Shown in pieces: positions 38,029 through 47,875 of a stretch of 64,000 nt of DNA (position 1 is its first letter; every line of letters starts with the position of its first letter). Where the stretch lies: assembly GCF_023716565.1 (NCBI RefSeq), contig NZ_CP071848.1:2790001-2854000 (forward strand), in the 5' to 3' direction. The notes under the pieces are model-generated. The model was not told where the DNA came from, searched no databases, and saw only the letters and a program-made list of their open reading frames with translations. A program made the translations under genes and the position numbers. The DNA comes from Vibrio sp. SCSIO 43136 (lineage in GTDB: Bacteria; Pseudomonadota; Gammaproteobacteria; Enterobacterales; Vibrionaceae).

Positions 38029-38577
38029 TTAGAACGGAATATCGTCGTCAAAATCCATTGGCGGCTCATTGTACTGAGGCTGTGCCGGTTGCGGAGCTGC
38101 TTGTGGAGCTGCCTGCTGTTGAGGGGCTTGCTGAGCAGGAGCGTGCTGAACAGGCTGTTGAGGCTGACCCCATCCACCTTGTTGCTGCTGTTGACCACCC
38201 ATTCCACCTTGCGCAGGTGCGCCTTGGCGACCACCAAGCATTTGCATTACACCGTTAAAGCCTTGAACTACCACTTCTGTTGTGTAGCGATCCTGACCAG
38301 ACTGGTCTTGCCATTTACGTGTTTGAAGCTGACCTTCGATGTAAACTTGAGAGCCTTTACGTAGGTACTCACCAGCCACTTCTGCTAACTTGCCAAATAG
38401 CGCAACTCGGTGCCATTCTGTTTTTTCACGTTGCTCACCCGTTGCTTTATCACGCCAGCTTTCTGACGTTGCAATAGTGATATTCGCTACGGCACCGCCG
38501 TTAGGCATGTAACGAATCTCTGGGTCATTGCCCAGGTTACCAACCAAAATTACTTTGTTAATTCCACGGCTTGCCAT
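38029..38577 (-). CDS. ssb: Single-stranded DNA-binding protein SSB
   Basis: Tetrameric ssDNA-binding protein for replication, repair and recombination. From ATG 38577 ([20 protein letters not shown], with GGAG upstream) the protein has 182 residues; an upstream in-frame start would add seven unconserved residues. OB fold at about 1-110, a Gln/Pro/Gly-rich linker (about 115-168), and the protein-interaction tip DFDDDIPF. Divergent from qstR. Confidence 0.98.
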   Translation of the reverse strand: MASRGINKVILVGNLGNDPEIRYMPNGGAVANITIATSESWRDKATGEQREKTEWHRVALFGKLAEVAGEYLRKGSQVYIEGQLQTRKWQDQSGQDRYTTEVVVQGFNGVMQMLGGRQGAPAQGGMGGQQQQQGGWGQPQQPVQHAPAQQAPQQQAAPQAAPQPAQPQYNEPPMDFDDDIPF

Positions 38578-38900
38578 AATTTGCTCCGTATAAACCACAG
38601 TACTGCTAAAAATTAGCGTAGTAGGATAGCACGTTTACGCTTAGGTACAAATTGGAACTCTCCTACCCTGTGAGCACTTTTAGCTTAAGTATGTCTGTAA
38701 CTCAACACTCAAGCATTGCGCATAAAATACACTGAGGTTTGGTTCGCAAAACTCAAACAGTAAATTTATCAATTACTTTTTGATACATGAAATGAAACGC
38801 AACCTTAGGTATTAATCGACAACACGACTCAATATCGCTTACCCAATACATAAGAAGCCAATAGCATATAAATTCTAATAACAAATCAGTTAGGCTAAAT
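38578..38900. promoter_or_regulatory. ssb-qstR divergent intergenic region
   Basis: 323 nt with no gene. It must hold both promoters. The only specific site I can name is a half-conserved LuxR/HapR-type motif at 38760-38775 (separate entry). No LexA box (CTG-N10-CAG) is convincing before ssb, unlike uvrA. Confidence 0.6.
38760..38775 (+). promoter_or_regulatory. Candidate HapR/LuxR-family binding site upstream of qstR
   Basis: GTAAATTTATCAATTA matches 14 of 16 positions of the right part of the HapR consensus (ATAAATTTATCAATAA); the left part is poor. It lies about 125 nt before the qstR start. HapR is known to activate qstR in V. cholerae, which makes the site plausible. Confidence 0.45.
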
Positions 38901-39530
38901 ATGAATACCACCTTTTACTACCTGTGCGATGCAGAACCTCAATCTCGGGCTCTGGCTTCCCAGCTTGAAAGCTACTTGAATACATCAATCAATGTCATCG
39001 ACTACCAGTTATTTGAATTACACCAACTTCAAGGTGAGAGGCTGCTAGTTATGATCGACGCGAAATACTTATCTCGCCTACACTACATTAATCAACAATT
39101 GCTGCTATTGCCGAATTCTCCAGCGGTAGTGATTATCAACCAAGTCGGACACTTGCCGCTTAGCGAGTTACTTCAGTGGCCAAAGCTACGCGGTACTTTT
39201 CGAGCAGATCTTCCTGTAGTGAATCTAGCTAAATCTCTAAACTCAATAACCACAGGGGACAACTGGTTAAATCGCACTTTCCTCACTCAGATGATCGACC
39301 ACTACCAAGAGCAGCTCTCTCTTTATCGACCGAATCATCACTTAGGCCTTACTCGGCGCGAAATTGACGTACTGCAGAGCTTGCGTACAGGCGCTTCCAA
39401 TACTCAGATTGCCGATGATCTTTTTTTAAGTGAGAACACAGTGAAAAGCCATCTGTATAATATTTTCCGGAAGCTAGACGTAAAAAACCGACTACAAGCC
39501 ATGGCATGGGCTAACCATTACTTACAATGA
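38901..39530 (+). CDS. qstR: LuxR-type regulator QstR (competence / T6SS)
   Basis: 209 residues with a divergent N-terminal receiver-like half and a C-terminal LuxR/NarL HTH (about 148-207: LTRREIDVLQSLRTGASNTQIADDLFLSENTVKSHLYNIF). Identified as QstR by the HTH, size and the V. cholerae neighbours ssb, galU and uvrA. QstR integrates TfoX and HapR inputs to activate DNA-uptake genes and, in V. cholerae, T6SS genes. N-terminal similarity was judged by eye only. Confidence 0.82.
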   Translation: MNTTFYYLCDAEPQSRALASQLESYLNTSINVIDYQLFELHQLQGERLLVMIDAKYLSRLHYINQQLLLLPNSPAVVIINQVGHLPLSELLQWPKLRGTFRADLPVVNLAKSLNSITTGDNWLNRTFLTQMIDHYQEQLSLYRPNHHLGLTRREIDVLQSLRTGASNTQIADDLFLSENTVKSHLYNIFRKLDVKNRLQAMAWANHYLQ

Positions 39531-39601
39531 GTCGTTTCTAACTAAAGCGGCTTTTCACAACTTGTGTTAAGTTAATTCAAAATTTGACTCAAGGACGAAT
39601 A

Positions 39602-40564
39602 ATGGCCGCCTACGATATCTTTAATGGTGATGCCGATGGGTTAACGGCATTGGTGCAGTTGCGCTTAGCCCATCCAAAACAAACCACATTAGTAACTGGA
39701 GTAAAGCGCAACATCGAACTGCTCAAATCCGTACCCTTTGCCAAAGGGGATGAGCTCACCGTGCTCGATGTGTCGATGAAAAAAAATCATGCCGCTCTTA
39801 TACAAGCGCTAAATGTGGGTTGCAGCGTTTTTTACGCCGACCACCACCAATCAGGCGATATTCCTAAGCACGATCAACTTGAGTCTCATATCAATACCTC
39901 AGCAAACACCTGTACAGCGCTCATCATCGATAAGTATTTGCGAGGAAGGTATCGTCACTGGGCAATCGTTGGAGCATTTGGCGATAACCTGATTGAAGTA
40001 GCTAGAACACTGGCAAGTAAAGCGGAATTATCCGAGCAACAAACTCAGCAGTTGCATTCGCTTGGCACCCTACTTAACTACAACGGTTATGGCGCTAATA
40101 TCGATGATCTGTTGTACCCACCAGAAAAACTTTACCAGTTGATGGAGGGAAGCGATTGTCCATTTAAGTTCATGTTCCAGCATCAGGAAGCCATCTCAGC
40201 GCTCGAACATCAATATCAGCAAGACCAAGCACATTGCCAATCTCTAGTTCCAGAAATCGATGAAGGCAATCTAAGGCTGTTTATTTTGCCCAATGCAAAA
40301 TGGGCAAGACGAATGAGCGGGATTTTAGGTAATCAATTAGCAAATGTGGCACCAAACAAAGCCCATGCAATTTTAACCCGTCGTGATCACTCAACTTGGC
40401 AAGTTAGCATTCGAGCTCCATTAAATCGCCGCTTAGGCGCTGACAACCTAGCCAGTCAATTTGAAACAGGTGGGGGACGCGCCGGCGCAGCAGGGATTAA
40501 CGTGTTAAAAAATGATGACATGAAGCGATTTATCTCATTATTTAGACAAGAGTTTTCAAGCTAA
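39602..40564 (+). CDS. DHH-family phosphoesterase, uncharacterised
   Basis: 320 residues starting MAAYDIFNGDADGLTALVQL, with the first metal motif NGDADG and the signature DHH motif in FYADHHQSGD (about residue 85); the C-terminal GGGRAGAAGIN resembles the DHHA1 glycine-rich substrate loop. The family includes RecJ, NrnA and PDE-type enzymes; the substrate here is unknown. ATG 39602 follows CAAGGACG. It lies between qstR and galU, 71 nt from qstR. Confidence 0.85.
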   Translation: MAAYDIFNGDADGLTALVQLRLAHPKQTTLVTGVKRNIELLKSVPFAKGDELTVLDVSMKKNHAALIQALNVGCSVFYADHHQSGDIPKHDQLESHINTSANTCTALIIDKYLRGRYRHWAIVGAFGDNLIEVARTLASKAELSEQQTQQLHSLGTLLNYNGYGANIDDLLYPPEKLYQLMEGSDCPFKFMFQHQEAISALEHQYQQDQAHCQSLVPEIDEGNLRLFILPNAKWARRMSGILGNQLANVAPNKAHAILTRRDHSTWQVSIRAPLNRRLGADNLASQFETGGGRAGAAGINVLKNDDMKRFISLFRQEFSS

Positions 40565-40631
40565 ATATTTTTTAACCCTTCACATAATGTTAATGTTTTA
40601 TTGACTCAGTTGAATTAAATAGGATTAGACA

Positions 40632-41504
40632 ATGATCAAGAAGTGCCTTTTCCCGGCCGCTGGATATGGAACCCGCTTTTTACCTGCCACCAAATCGATG
40701 CCAAAAGAGATGATGCCAGTGGTAAACAAGCCGTTGATTGAATACGGTGTAGAAGAAGCGATTGAAGCAGGTATGGATGGCATGTGTATCGTTACCGGTC
40801 GTGGCAAACACTCGATCATGGACCATTTCGATAAAAACTATGAGCTAGAGCACCAAATTAGCGGGACGAACAAAGAAGAACTGCTAACAGATATCCGTGG
40901 CACTATTGAAGCCGCAAACTTCACTTATATCCGACAAAGAGAAATGAAAGGGTTAGGGCACGCGATCCTAACTGGCCGAGAGCTTGTTGGTGATAACCCA
41001 TTTGCGGTTGTGCTAGCAGATGACCTCTGTGTCAACGAGGCTCAAGGCGTTCTGGCACAAATGGTTGCACTATACAAACAATTCCGTTGTTCTATCGTGG
41101 CGGTACAAGAAGTACCTGAAGATGAAACACACAAGTATGGTGTCATCGCTGGTGAAATGATTAAAGATGATCTTTATCGCGTCGACAACATGGTTGAAAA
41201 GCCAGAGAAAGGGACTGCTCCAAGCAACCTAGCGATTATTGGCCGATACATTTTGACACCTGATATTTTTGAACTGATTGAGAATACTGAACCAGGCAAA
41301 GGTGGAGAGATTCAAATTACCGATGCCTTGTTGAAGCAGGCCAAATCGGGTTGTGTATTGGCTTACAAGTTTAAAGGTAAGCGTTTCGATTGTGGTAGTG
41401 TTGAAGGGTATATTGAGGCAACTAACTATTGCTTTGAGACTCTTTACAAAAAAGACGAAAAGAAAGTCGAATTAGATAAACATTCTACTCAAAAGTCTTC
41501 TTAA
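40632..41504 (+). CDS. galU: UTP-glucose-1-phosphate uridylyltransferase
   Basis: Makes UDP-glucose for LPS core, capsule and exopolysaccharide. 290 residues with the nucleotidyltransferase signature FPAAGYGTRFLPATKSMPKEMMPV at the N-terminus, then EYGVEEAIEAGMDGMCIVTGRGK and DDLCVNEAQGVL. A strong terminator follows 12 nt after the stop. Confidence 0.97.
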   Translation: MIKKCLFPAAGYGTRFLPATKSMPKEMMPVVNKPLIEYGVEEAIEAGMDGMCIVTGRGKHSIMDHFDKNYELEHQISGTNKEELLTDIRGTIEAANFTYIRQREMKGLGHAILTGRELVGDNPFAVVLADDLCVNEAQGVLAQMVALYKQFRCSIVAVQEVPEDETHKYGVIAGEMIKDDLYRVDNMVEKPEKGTAPSNLAIIGRYILTPDIFELIENTEPGKGGEIQITDALLKQAKSGCVLAYKFKGKRFDCGSVEGYIEATNYCFETLYKKDEKKVELDKHSTQKSS

Positions 41505-41516
41505 TCGAGATTTCCC

Positions 41517-41552
41517 AGTAAGGCAGTAAATCAACTGCCTTACTGTTTTTTT
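41517..41552 (+). terminator. Terminator of galU
   Basis: Perfect 11-bp stem AGTAAGGCAGT / ACTGCCTTACT, 6-nt loop, then GTTTTTTT. The right arm and T tract overlap the LexA box of uvrA. Confidence 0.95.
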
Positions 41553-41560
41553 ATCCAGTA
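41541..41560 (+). promoter_or_regulatory. LexA (SOS) box of uvrA
   Basis: TACTGTTTTTTTATCCAGTA preserves CTG-N10-CAG and the outer TA pairs of the LexA consensus. It abuts a candidate promoter: TTGCAC at 41565-41570 and AATACT at 41587-41592 (16-nt spacer, TG one base before the -10). uvrA is LexA-controlled in E. coli. Confidence 0.75.
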
Positions 41561-41624
41561 TTTATTGCACATTTCACACGCTATGTAATACTACACCCAT
41601 TGTCTTCCTCATTGAGCAGAACTA

Positions 41625-44450
41625 ATGGAAAGTATTGACGTTCGCGGTGCCCGCACCCACAACCTGAAAAATATCAACCTCACCATTCCACGAGATAAGC
41701 TGATCGTTATCACTGGCTTATCGGGTTCAGGTAAGTCTTCATTAGCTTTTGACACCCTATATGCTGAAGGTCAACGACGCTATGTCGAGTCCCTATCCGC
41801 ATATGCTCGTCAGTTTCTCTCTTTGATGGAAAAACCCGACGTAGACCATATTGAAGGTCTATCCCCGGCGATATCTATTGAGCAAAAGTCGACCTCACAT
41901 AACCCTCGCTCAACGGTCGGTACAATCACTGAAGTCTACGATTATCTGCGCCTTCTATACGCTCGCGTTGGCGAGCCTCGCTGTCCCGAACACAAAGTTC
42001 CTCTAGCCGCTCAAACCGTCAGCCAGATGGTGGATAAAGTGCTAGAGATGGAAGAAGGCAGTAAACTGATGCTGCTTGCGCCGATCGTCAAGGAGCGTAA
42101 AGGCGAGCACGTAAAAACTCTAGAGAACCTCGCGGCTCAAGGTTTTATTCGAGCACGAATTGATGGTGAAACCTGTGATCTTTCTGATCCACCAGCACTA
42201 GAGCTACACAAAAAACACACCATCGAGGTGGTGGTCGATCGATTTAAAGTACGCTCAGATCTGCAACAACGCTTAGCCGAGTCTTTTGAAACCACACTAG
42301 AGCTTTCTGGTGGCATCGCTGTTGTTGCAAGTATGGATGACAAAGACCAAGAAGAGCTGGTGTTTTCCGCCAACTTTGCTTGTCCACACTGTGGTTACAG
42401 CATGCAAGAACTCGAACCTCGTCTATTCTCGTTTAACAACCCAGCAGGTGCATGTGAAACCTGTGATGGCCTAGGGGTTCAGCAATATTTTGACGCTAGC
42501 CGAGTGGTACTGGATGAAAACCTCAGCATCGCTGACGGTGCCATCCGAGGTTGGGATAAGAAAAACTACTACTACTTTCAAATGCTTTCAGCGGTGGCGA
42601 ATCACTATGACTTTTCGCTAGATACCCCTTTCAAAGATCTTTCTAAGCCAATCAAAGAGATCGTTTTGAAAGGTTCAGGTCGAACTGAAATCGAATTTGT
42701 GTATATCAATGATCGTGGCGATAGCCGAGTAAAACGTCACCCATTTGAAGGGATCTTGAATACTCTTGAGCGCCGCTATCGTGATACCGAGTCAAATGCG
42801 GTACGTGAAGATCTAGCCAAATACATTTCGACCAAGTCTTGTGATAGCTGTAATGGTACTCGCTTGAGAGTCGAAGCGAGAAATGTGTTCGTTGCCGACG
42901 TCACCTTGCCAGAAATTGTCGAGATGAGTATCAGTGAAGCGATGGCCTTCTTCCAACAGCTGGAGCTGACTGGACAAAAAGCTCAAATCGCAGAGAAGGT
43001 CATGAAAGAGATCAACGATCGTCTGCACTTTTTGGTCAACGTTGGCTTAAACTACTTGAACCTTTCCCGTAGTGCGGAGACGCTGTCGGGTGGTGAAGCA
43101 CAGCGTATTCGTCTTGCCAGCCAAATTGGTGCTGGTCTAGTAGGGGTTATGTACGTGCTTGACGAACCATCTATCGGTCTGCACCAACGCGATAACGAGC
43201 GACTGCTAAAAACCCTCACTCACTTGCGTGATTTGGGTAATACCGTATTGGTTGTAGAACATGATGAAGATGCCATTCGCTGCGCTGACCATATCATTGA
43301 TATTGGCCCAGGCGCTGGAGTACATGGCGGTAACGTAGTAGCCGAAGGTGATATGCAAGCGATCCTTGATGCACCTGAATCTCTTACAGGCCAGTACCTA
43401 AGTGGTGAGAAATGCATTGCAATCCCAGAGAAAAGAACACCAATCGACAAGAAAAAGGTCGTCAAAGTTCTTGGTGCCAGTGGTAATAACCTAAAAACTG
43501 TCGATCTCTCTATTCCGGTCGGTCTGTTTACTTGTGTTACGGGCGTCTCTGGATCCGGTAAGTCGACACTGATCAACGACACGTTCTACAAAATCGCTCA
43601 AACACAACTCAATGGGGCGACAGTCGCTCAACCAGCGCCACATAAAAAAGTGCAAGGGCTTGAGCACTTCGACAAGGTCATCGATATCGACCAGAGCCCA
43701 ATTGGTCGTACACCACGTTCAAACCCTGCCACTTACACCGGTATTTTCACCCCAATCCGTGAACTCTTTGCAGGCACGCAAGAGTCTCGTTCACGAGGCT
43801 ACAAGCCAGGGCGATTCAGTTTTAACGTCCGTGGTGGCCGCTGCGAAGCGTGTCAAGGTGATGGTGTTATCAAGGTCGAAATGCACTTCTTGCCCGATGT
43901 TTATGTACCTTGCGATGTATGTAAGGGCAAGCGCTACAACCGTGAAACTTTAGAAGTGCGCTATAAAGGTAAGAGCATCGACGAAGTCCTGCAGATGACA
44001 GTAGAAGATGCACGTGAGTTCTTTGACCCTGTGCCTGTGATTGCTCGCAAGCTGCAAACGCTGATGGATGTTGGCCTTTCCTACATTCGATTGGGCCAAG
44101 CAGCCACCACACTCTCTGGCGGTGAGGCGCAGCGAGTCAAACTCGCACGAGAACTGTCGAAACGAGATACGGGGAAAACACTGTATATTTTGGATGAGCC
44201 GACTACAGGTCTGCACTTTCATGATATTCAGCAATTACTTACAGTACTGCACCGCTTACGCGATCACGGCAATACTGTGGTGGTTATCGAGCATAACCTT
44301 GATGTGGTTAAAACCGCAGACTGGATTGTCGATTTAGGGCCAGAAGGTGGCCAAGGTGGCGGTGAAATCATTGCCCAAGGTACACCAGAAGATGTGGCAT
44401 TGGTCGAGGGCTCTCATACCGCTCACTTCTTAAAGCCAATGCTTGGCTAA
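41625..44450 (+). CDS. uvrA: Excinuclease ABC subunit A
   Basis: Damage-recognition ATPase of nucleotide excision repair. 941 residues with two ABC modules: first Walker [10 protein letters not shown] at 31-39 and signature [12 protein letters not shown]; second Walker [10 protein letters not shown] at about 647 and signature [12 protein letters not shown]. Zinc modules CPHCGYSM...CETCDG and CEACQGDG...CDVCKG are intact. Divergent ssb is not adjacent here, but the gene keeps a LexA box. Confidence 0.99.
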   Translation: MESIDVRGARTHNLKNINLTIPRDKLIVITGLSGSGKSSLAFDTLYAEGQRRYVESLSAYARQFLSLMEKPDVDHIEGLSPAISIEQKSTSHNPRSTVGTITEVYDYLRLLYARVGEPRCPEHKVPLAAQTVSQMVDKVLEMEEGSKLMLLAPIVKERKGEHVKTLENLAAQGFIRARIDGETCDLSDPPALELHKKHTIEVVVDRFKVRSDLQQRLAESFETTLELSGGIAVVASMDDKDQEELVFSANFACPHCGYSMQELEPRLFSFNNPAGACETCDGLGVQQYFDASRVVLDENLSIADGAIRGWDKKNYYYFQMLSAVANHYDFSLDTPFKDLSKPIKEIVLKGSGRTEIEFVYINDRGDSRVKRHPFEGILNTLERRYRDTESNAVREDLAKYISTKSCDSCNGTRLRVEARNVFVADVTLPEIVEMSISEAMAFFQQLELTGQKAQIAEKVMKEINDRLHFLVNVGLNYLNLSRSAETLSGGEAQRIRLASQIGAGLVGVMYVLDEPSIGLHQRDNERLLKTLTHLRDLGNTVLVVEHDEDAIRCADHIIDIGPGAGVHGGNVVAEGDMQAILDAPESLTGQYLSGEKCIAIPEKRTPIDKKKVVKVLGASGNNLKTVDLSIPVGLFTCVTGVSGSGKSTLINDTFYKIAQTQLNGATVAQPAPHKKVQGLEHFDKVIDIDQSPIGRTPRSNPATYTGIFTPIRELFAGTQESRSRGYKPGRFSFNVRGGRCEACQGDGVIKVEMHFLPDVYVPCDVCKGKRYNRETLEVRYKGKSIDEVLQMTVEDAREFFDPVPVIARKLQTLMDVGLSYIRLGQAATTLSGGEAQRVKLARELSKRDTGKTLYILDEPTTGLHFHDIQQLLTVLHRLRDHGNTVVVIEHNLDVVKTADWIVDLGPEGGQGGGEIIAQGTPEDVALVEGSHTAHFLKPMLG

Positions 44451-44501
44451 AAAGTGTTACTATTCAATGAGTATTTATTTTTCATAGTTTAGGTCACTTT
44501 C

Positions 44502-46274
44502 ATGGCAACACTGCATGTCAGGGGTACAGAGTTGGAGTCTGTAAAAGTTCAGACTCCACTTAATCGACGTTTCTTAGCTGCGCTTGGTTTTACCTTTTTA
44601 GTCAGCATGCACTTTTTTATGCCAAATCCAGGAGGATCTGGACTCGCCCTATCGTTTAATGCCACAACTTGGATAACCGCCAGCATTGCGATCGCTATCG
44701 GTCTGTACCAGTTATCTCGAAATCAAAAGCTCAAGTACTCTAAACTTACCGTTGCACTATTTTTGTGTTGCCTAGTGCTCACCGCTCCCATTACTTTCCC
44801 TGAGACCATCATAGAACAATCACTGGGAAGGTTAACCGGGCTTTGGGCGGGCTTTTTTCTTTTCGTCACCTTACAGCAATTTCCTTTCAGTAATAAGCAA
44901 AAGCAAAGACTGTTATGGTTTATCGTTCTTGCAACTGGTATTGAAGCTATCATTTGTTGGGTTCAATACCTCTACTTAACACCGGGCAATATGTTCGGTT
45001 ACAACACGATTCAAAATCGTCCTTATGGTATTTTTCAGCAGCCTAATGTTTTGGCAAGCTTCTTAGCTACTGGGCTGGTGTTATCGGCTTATTTGCTTGC
45101 AAGGCTGCCAAATAAATACCGAAGAAAACCTTGGCACATCAGCTTTCTGATCGCAATCCCATTACTCATTGCCCCCATGCTCGTCATTGTTTCTTCAAGG
45201 ACTGGCTGGCTAGGTGCAGTAATAGGTATCGTACTTATCCTTCCCTACCTATGGCGCTTTTCTACTAAACGACGCTTTGCTACTTGGACTGCAGCACTTG
45301 TTCTTGCCACGGGTATCGGTATCGTCACCCCAGAGTTACTTGGAGAGTCTCAGAATCTAGAACTGTTAGAGTCAAAAACCTCTCTAACTTCAGCACGCCA
45401 GTTTCACTTTCCGCAAACCATAGATATGATCATTGAAAAACCTTTTACGGGCTATGGTTACGGACACTTTGAATCCGCCTATATGCTTTATACCGCAAGG
45501 CAGCACCAACTCAATGAGCACTATCCGGCTGGGCTAGCTGCGCTCGATCACCCGCATAACGAGTTAATGCTCTGGGGAGTAGAGGCTGGCCTGGTACCTG
45601 TTTTGGTAATATTACTCACCGCTGCTTTCATTACCTACAAGATCACTACAGCTAGAGAAGGTACACGTTTGGGCATGTTGGCGCTTTTTGCCCCACTCGT
45701 TGTACACTCACAACTCGAGTACCCTTTTTACCACTCAGCGATCCACTGGATCAGCTTCATCGTGCTGCTGTTTTGGCTCGATCAGCGGACTGCAAAATAT
45801 AAGTTCGCCCCTTTTTCTAAGTTCAGTAAAGTACTAACGGCATCATCGAGTTTGGTGCTACCTATCATTACTAGCTTTTATATGCTCAGTGCCCTCCACA
45901 CTAACTATGTATTGACACAGTTTGAAAAGTCACAGCCTAGACAACCAGAATTACTGGATAAGGTGACTAACCCTGTGGTTTGGAAAGATCGTTTTGATAG
46001 GGATGTCTACAGCACTTACTTAACGATTGGCCTTTACACCCAAGATGCAAAGCTTATCCAGCCTTATATAGATTGGTCTCTGAGCATCATTCCCCGTAAA
46101 CCAAGGCCTGCGTTTTACACCAATTTGATCTTGGCTTATCAAGGTATGGGTGAAGAAGAAAAAGCACGGCAAATTCAAACCGAAGCTGAGTTCTTATTCC
46201 CAAACAAAGATTTTAGCCAAGTGAAATATCAGCCGCCATCCAAAGCAACAAGTACGGCATCAGCCGCCAATTAA
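44502..46274 (+). CDS. pglL: PglL-type O-oligosaccharyltransferase (Wzy_C family)
   Basis: 590-residue polytopic membrane protein with about ten to twelve hydrophobic segments, a large periplasmic loop containing the conserved DHPHNELMLWGVEAGL (His near residue 350) and a C-terminal TPR-like region. This matches the Wzy_C/PglL O-antigen ligase-like family; the gene next to uvrA in V. cholerae (VC0393) was shown to be an O-oligosaccharyltransferase. It transfers lipid-linked glycans to periplasmic proteins; the target here is not known. 51 nt after uvrA. Confidence 0.82.
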   Translation: MATLHVRGTELESVKVQTPLNRRFLAALGFTFLVSMHFFMPNPGGSGLALSFNATTWITASIAIAIGLYQLSRNQKLKYSKLTVALFLCCLVLTAPITFPETIIEQSLGRLTGLWAGFFLFVTLQQFPFSNKQKQRLLWFIVLATGIEAIICWVQYLYLTPGNMFGYNTIQNRPYGIFQQPNVLASFLATGLVLSAYLLARLPNKYRRKPWHISFLIAIPLLIAPMLVIVSSRTGWLGAVIGIVLILPYLWRFSTKRRFATWTAALVLATGIGIVTPELLGESQNLELLESKTSLTSARQFHFPQTIDMIIEKPFTGYGYGHFESAYMLYTARQHQLNEHYPAGLAALDHPHNELMLWGVEAGLVPVLVILLTAAFITYKITTAREGTRLGMLALFAPLVVHSQLEYPFYHSAIHWISFIVLLFWLDQRTAKYKFAPFSKFSKVLTASSSLVLPIITSFYMLSALHTNYVLTQFEKSQPRQPELLDKVTNPVVWKDRFDRDVYSTYLTIGLYTQDAKLIQPYIDWSLSIIPRKPRPAFYTNLILAYQGMGEEEKARQIQTEAEFLFPNKDFSQVKYQPPSKATSTASAAN

Positions 46275-46304
46275 AACAAGGGAGAGCATTTGCTCTCCCT
46301 TGTT
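46275..46304. terminator. Bidirectional terminator between pglL and the aminotransferase
   Basis: AACAAGGGAGAGCA and TGCTCTCCCTTGTT pair perfectly over 14 bp (tiny loop). Convergent genes on both sides; T-rich sequence follows on the plus strand (TCATTATTTT). Confidence 0.92.
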
Positions 46305-46306
46305 CA

Positions 46307-47425
46307 TTATTTTAGTGCTGACTTTAAAGCACTGAGACACAAAGCAACATTCTCTGGCCTTGCTCCATAACCCATCAGGCCAATTCGCCATGCCTTTCCT
46401 GCAAGTGCGCCCAATCCTGCGCCAATTTCTAGGTTATAGTGCTGCAACAGATGATTTCGCACTGCTGCATCATCAACCCCTTCTGGTAGATAAACTGCAT
46501 TAAGCTGCGGTAAGCGATACGGCTCATCTACAACAAATTGAAACCCAAGCTCAAGCAAGCCTTGTTTAAGTGTTTGATGCATTGCTTGATGGCGTTGCCA
46601 AGCGTTCTCTAAACCTTCGGTTTTAAGTTGCAACAAGGCTTCATGTAACGCATACAGACTGTTTACTGGTGCTGTATGGTGGTAACTGCGTTTACCTTCT
46701 CCACTCCAATAGCCCAGCACCAAGCTCTGGTCGAGGAACCAGCTCTGAACTAACGTCTTTCGTGACTGAATTTTCTCCACCGCTTTGGCTGAGAACGTTA
46801 GTGGGGCGAGCCCCGGAACGCAGGACAAACACTTCTGACTACCAGAATAAACAGCATCCAAACCCCACTCATCAACTTTAAGCGGCACACCACCTAAAGA
46901 CGTCACCGTATCAACGATGGTCAAAGCTTCATATTGCTGAGCAACTTGTGCTAATTGCTGAGCATCTGACAGCGCCCCTGTAGAAGTCTCAGCGTGAACA
47001 AATGCCAGCACCTTAGCATCAGGGTGATCCGCAAAGGCTTGCTCAACTTTATCGAGGGAAACAGGTGCTCCCCACTCATCGTCAATAACGATCGCTTCAC
47101 CGCCACAGCGAAGCACATTTTCACGCATGCGCTCACCGAACACACCATTGCGACAAACAATCACCTTATCGCCCGGTTCAACAAGATTCACAAAGCAGGC
47201 TTCCATCCCCGCACTTCCCGGTGCAGACAGCGCGATAGTGAACTCATTTTCAGTTTGAAAAGCATACTTAAGCAGTGACTTAAGCTCATCCATCATTTGA
47301 ATAAACAGAGGGTCTAGGTGACCTACGGTTGGGCGACTCAGCGCATGCAACACATGAGGGTAAATGTCTGAAGGTCCCGGGCCCATTAAGGTTCGTCTTG
47401 GGGGGTTAAAGCTAGTAATCGTCAT
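46307..47425 (-). CDS. Class-V aminotransferase (alanine/serine-glyoxylate type)
   Basis: PLP enzyme of 372 residues, family of alanine-glyoxylate and serine-pyruvate aminotransferases. GPGPSDIYPHVL start, substrate loop SAPGSAGMEA, AETSTG, and the Schiff-base lysine K198 in SGSQKCLS. The exact amino donor cannot be told apart from sequence (PucG-like, which uses (S)-ureidoglycine, is another member). Convergent with pglL; divergent from lysC. Confidence 0.88.
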   Translation of the reverse strand: MTITSFNPPRRTLMGPGPSDIYPHVLHALSRPTVGHLDPLFIQMMDELKSLLKYAFQTENEFTIALSAPGSAGMEACFVNLVEPGDKVIVCRNGVFGERMRENVLRCGGEAIVIDDEWGAPVSLDKVEQAFADHPDAKVLAFVHAETSTGALSDAQQLAQVAQQYEALTIVDTVTSLGGVPLKVDEWGLDAVYSGSQKCLSCVPGLAPLTFSAKAVEKIQSRKTLVQSWFLDQSLVLGYWSGEGKRSYHHTAPVNSLYALHEALLQLKTEGLENAWQRHQAMHQTLKQGLLELGFQFVVDEPYRLPQLNAVYLPEGVDDAAVRNHLLQHYNLEIGAGLGALAGKAWRIGLMGYGARPENVALCLSALKSALK

Positions 47426-47574
47426 TGGAGAGCTCTCTTATTGTTAATAGTATGTTTCAGAGTAACTTGATTACTTTTACCGCACAATTGCACTTAGGTC
47501 GAGTGAAAGGCTTAAAAAGTGAATTCTAGCTCTAACTACCGATTGACTTTATCGGCTGAAAAACGTTCAATGGT

Positions 47575-47738
47575 GAGCAGAAGAGGAGCACTACCCAGGT
47601 AGAGCAATAGCGGCGTCACGAGCTGATGTTGTTGCTTAAGGGGGAGTAGTGCCGAGGCAAGTTTTCGTCGTGAAGCTAACTTGTCGGTTGTTTAGGCTGA
47701 ATCCTAACAACTGTCGCCTTATGCGGAGAACTTCTAAG
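47575..47738 (+). ncRNA. Lysine riboswitch (L box) of lysC
   Basis: The aptamer shows the L-box landmarks in order: AGAAGAGGAGC (P1/J1-2), AGTAGTGCCGAGGCAA near 47645 (compare E. coli GTGCATCGCCGAGG), GGCTGAATCC near 47695, and the closing strand GGAGAACTTCT at 47725-47735; AGAAG and CTTCT form P1. It precedes lysC by about 140 nt. Lysine binding should lower LysC expression. Confidence 0.92.
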
Positions 47739-47818
47739 AGTCATAGATATCTATTGTCGTAAAAACAATAACTAAAGATCACTTCTCTTACCTTTCTCTC
47801 TCTTCACATCGGATGTTG

Positions 47819-47855
47819 GATGACAACTACTTTTGTCATCGATTGTTATTTTAGG
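47819..47855 (+). terminator. Possible expression-platform terminator of the lysine riboswitch
   Basis: GATGACAA / TTGTCATC, 6-nt loop, followed by a modestly T-rich GATTGTTATTTT. Located between aptamer and lysC ribosome site. It could be a terminator or simple leader structure. Confidence 0.45.
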
Positions 47856-47875
47856 AATTTTTGGGAGATCCCATC

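Noticed and set aside
38578-38640. LexA box before ssb
   Set aside because: TACTGTGGTTTATACGGAG has a good left half but no CAG at the required spacing.
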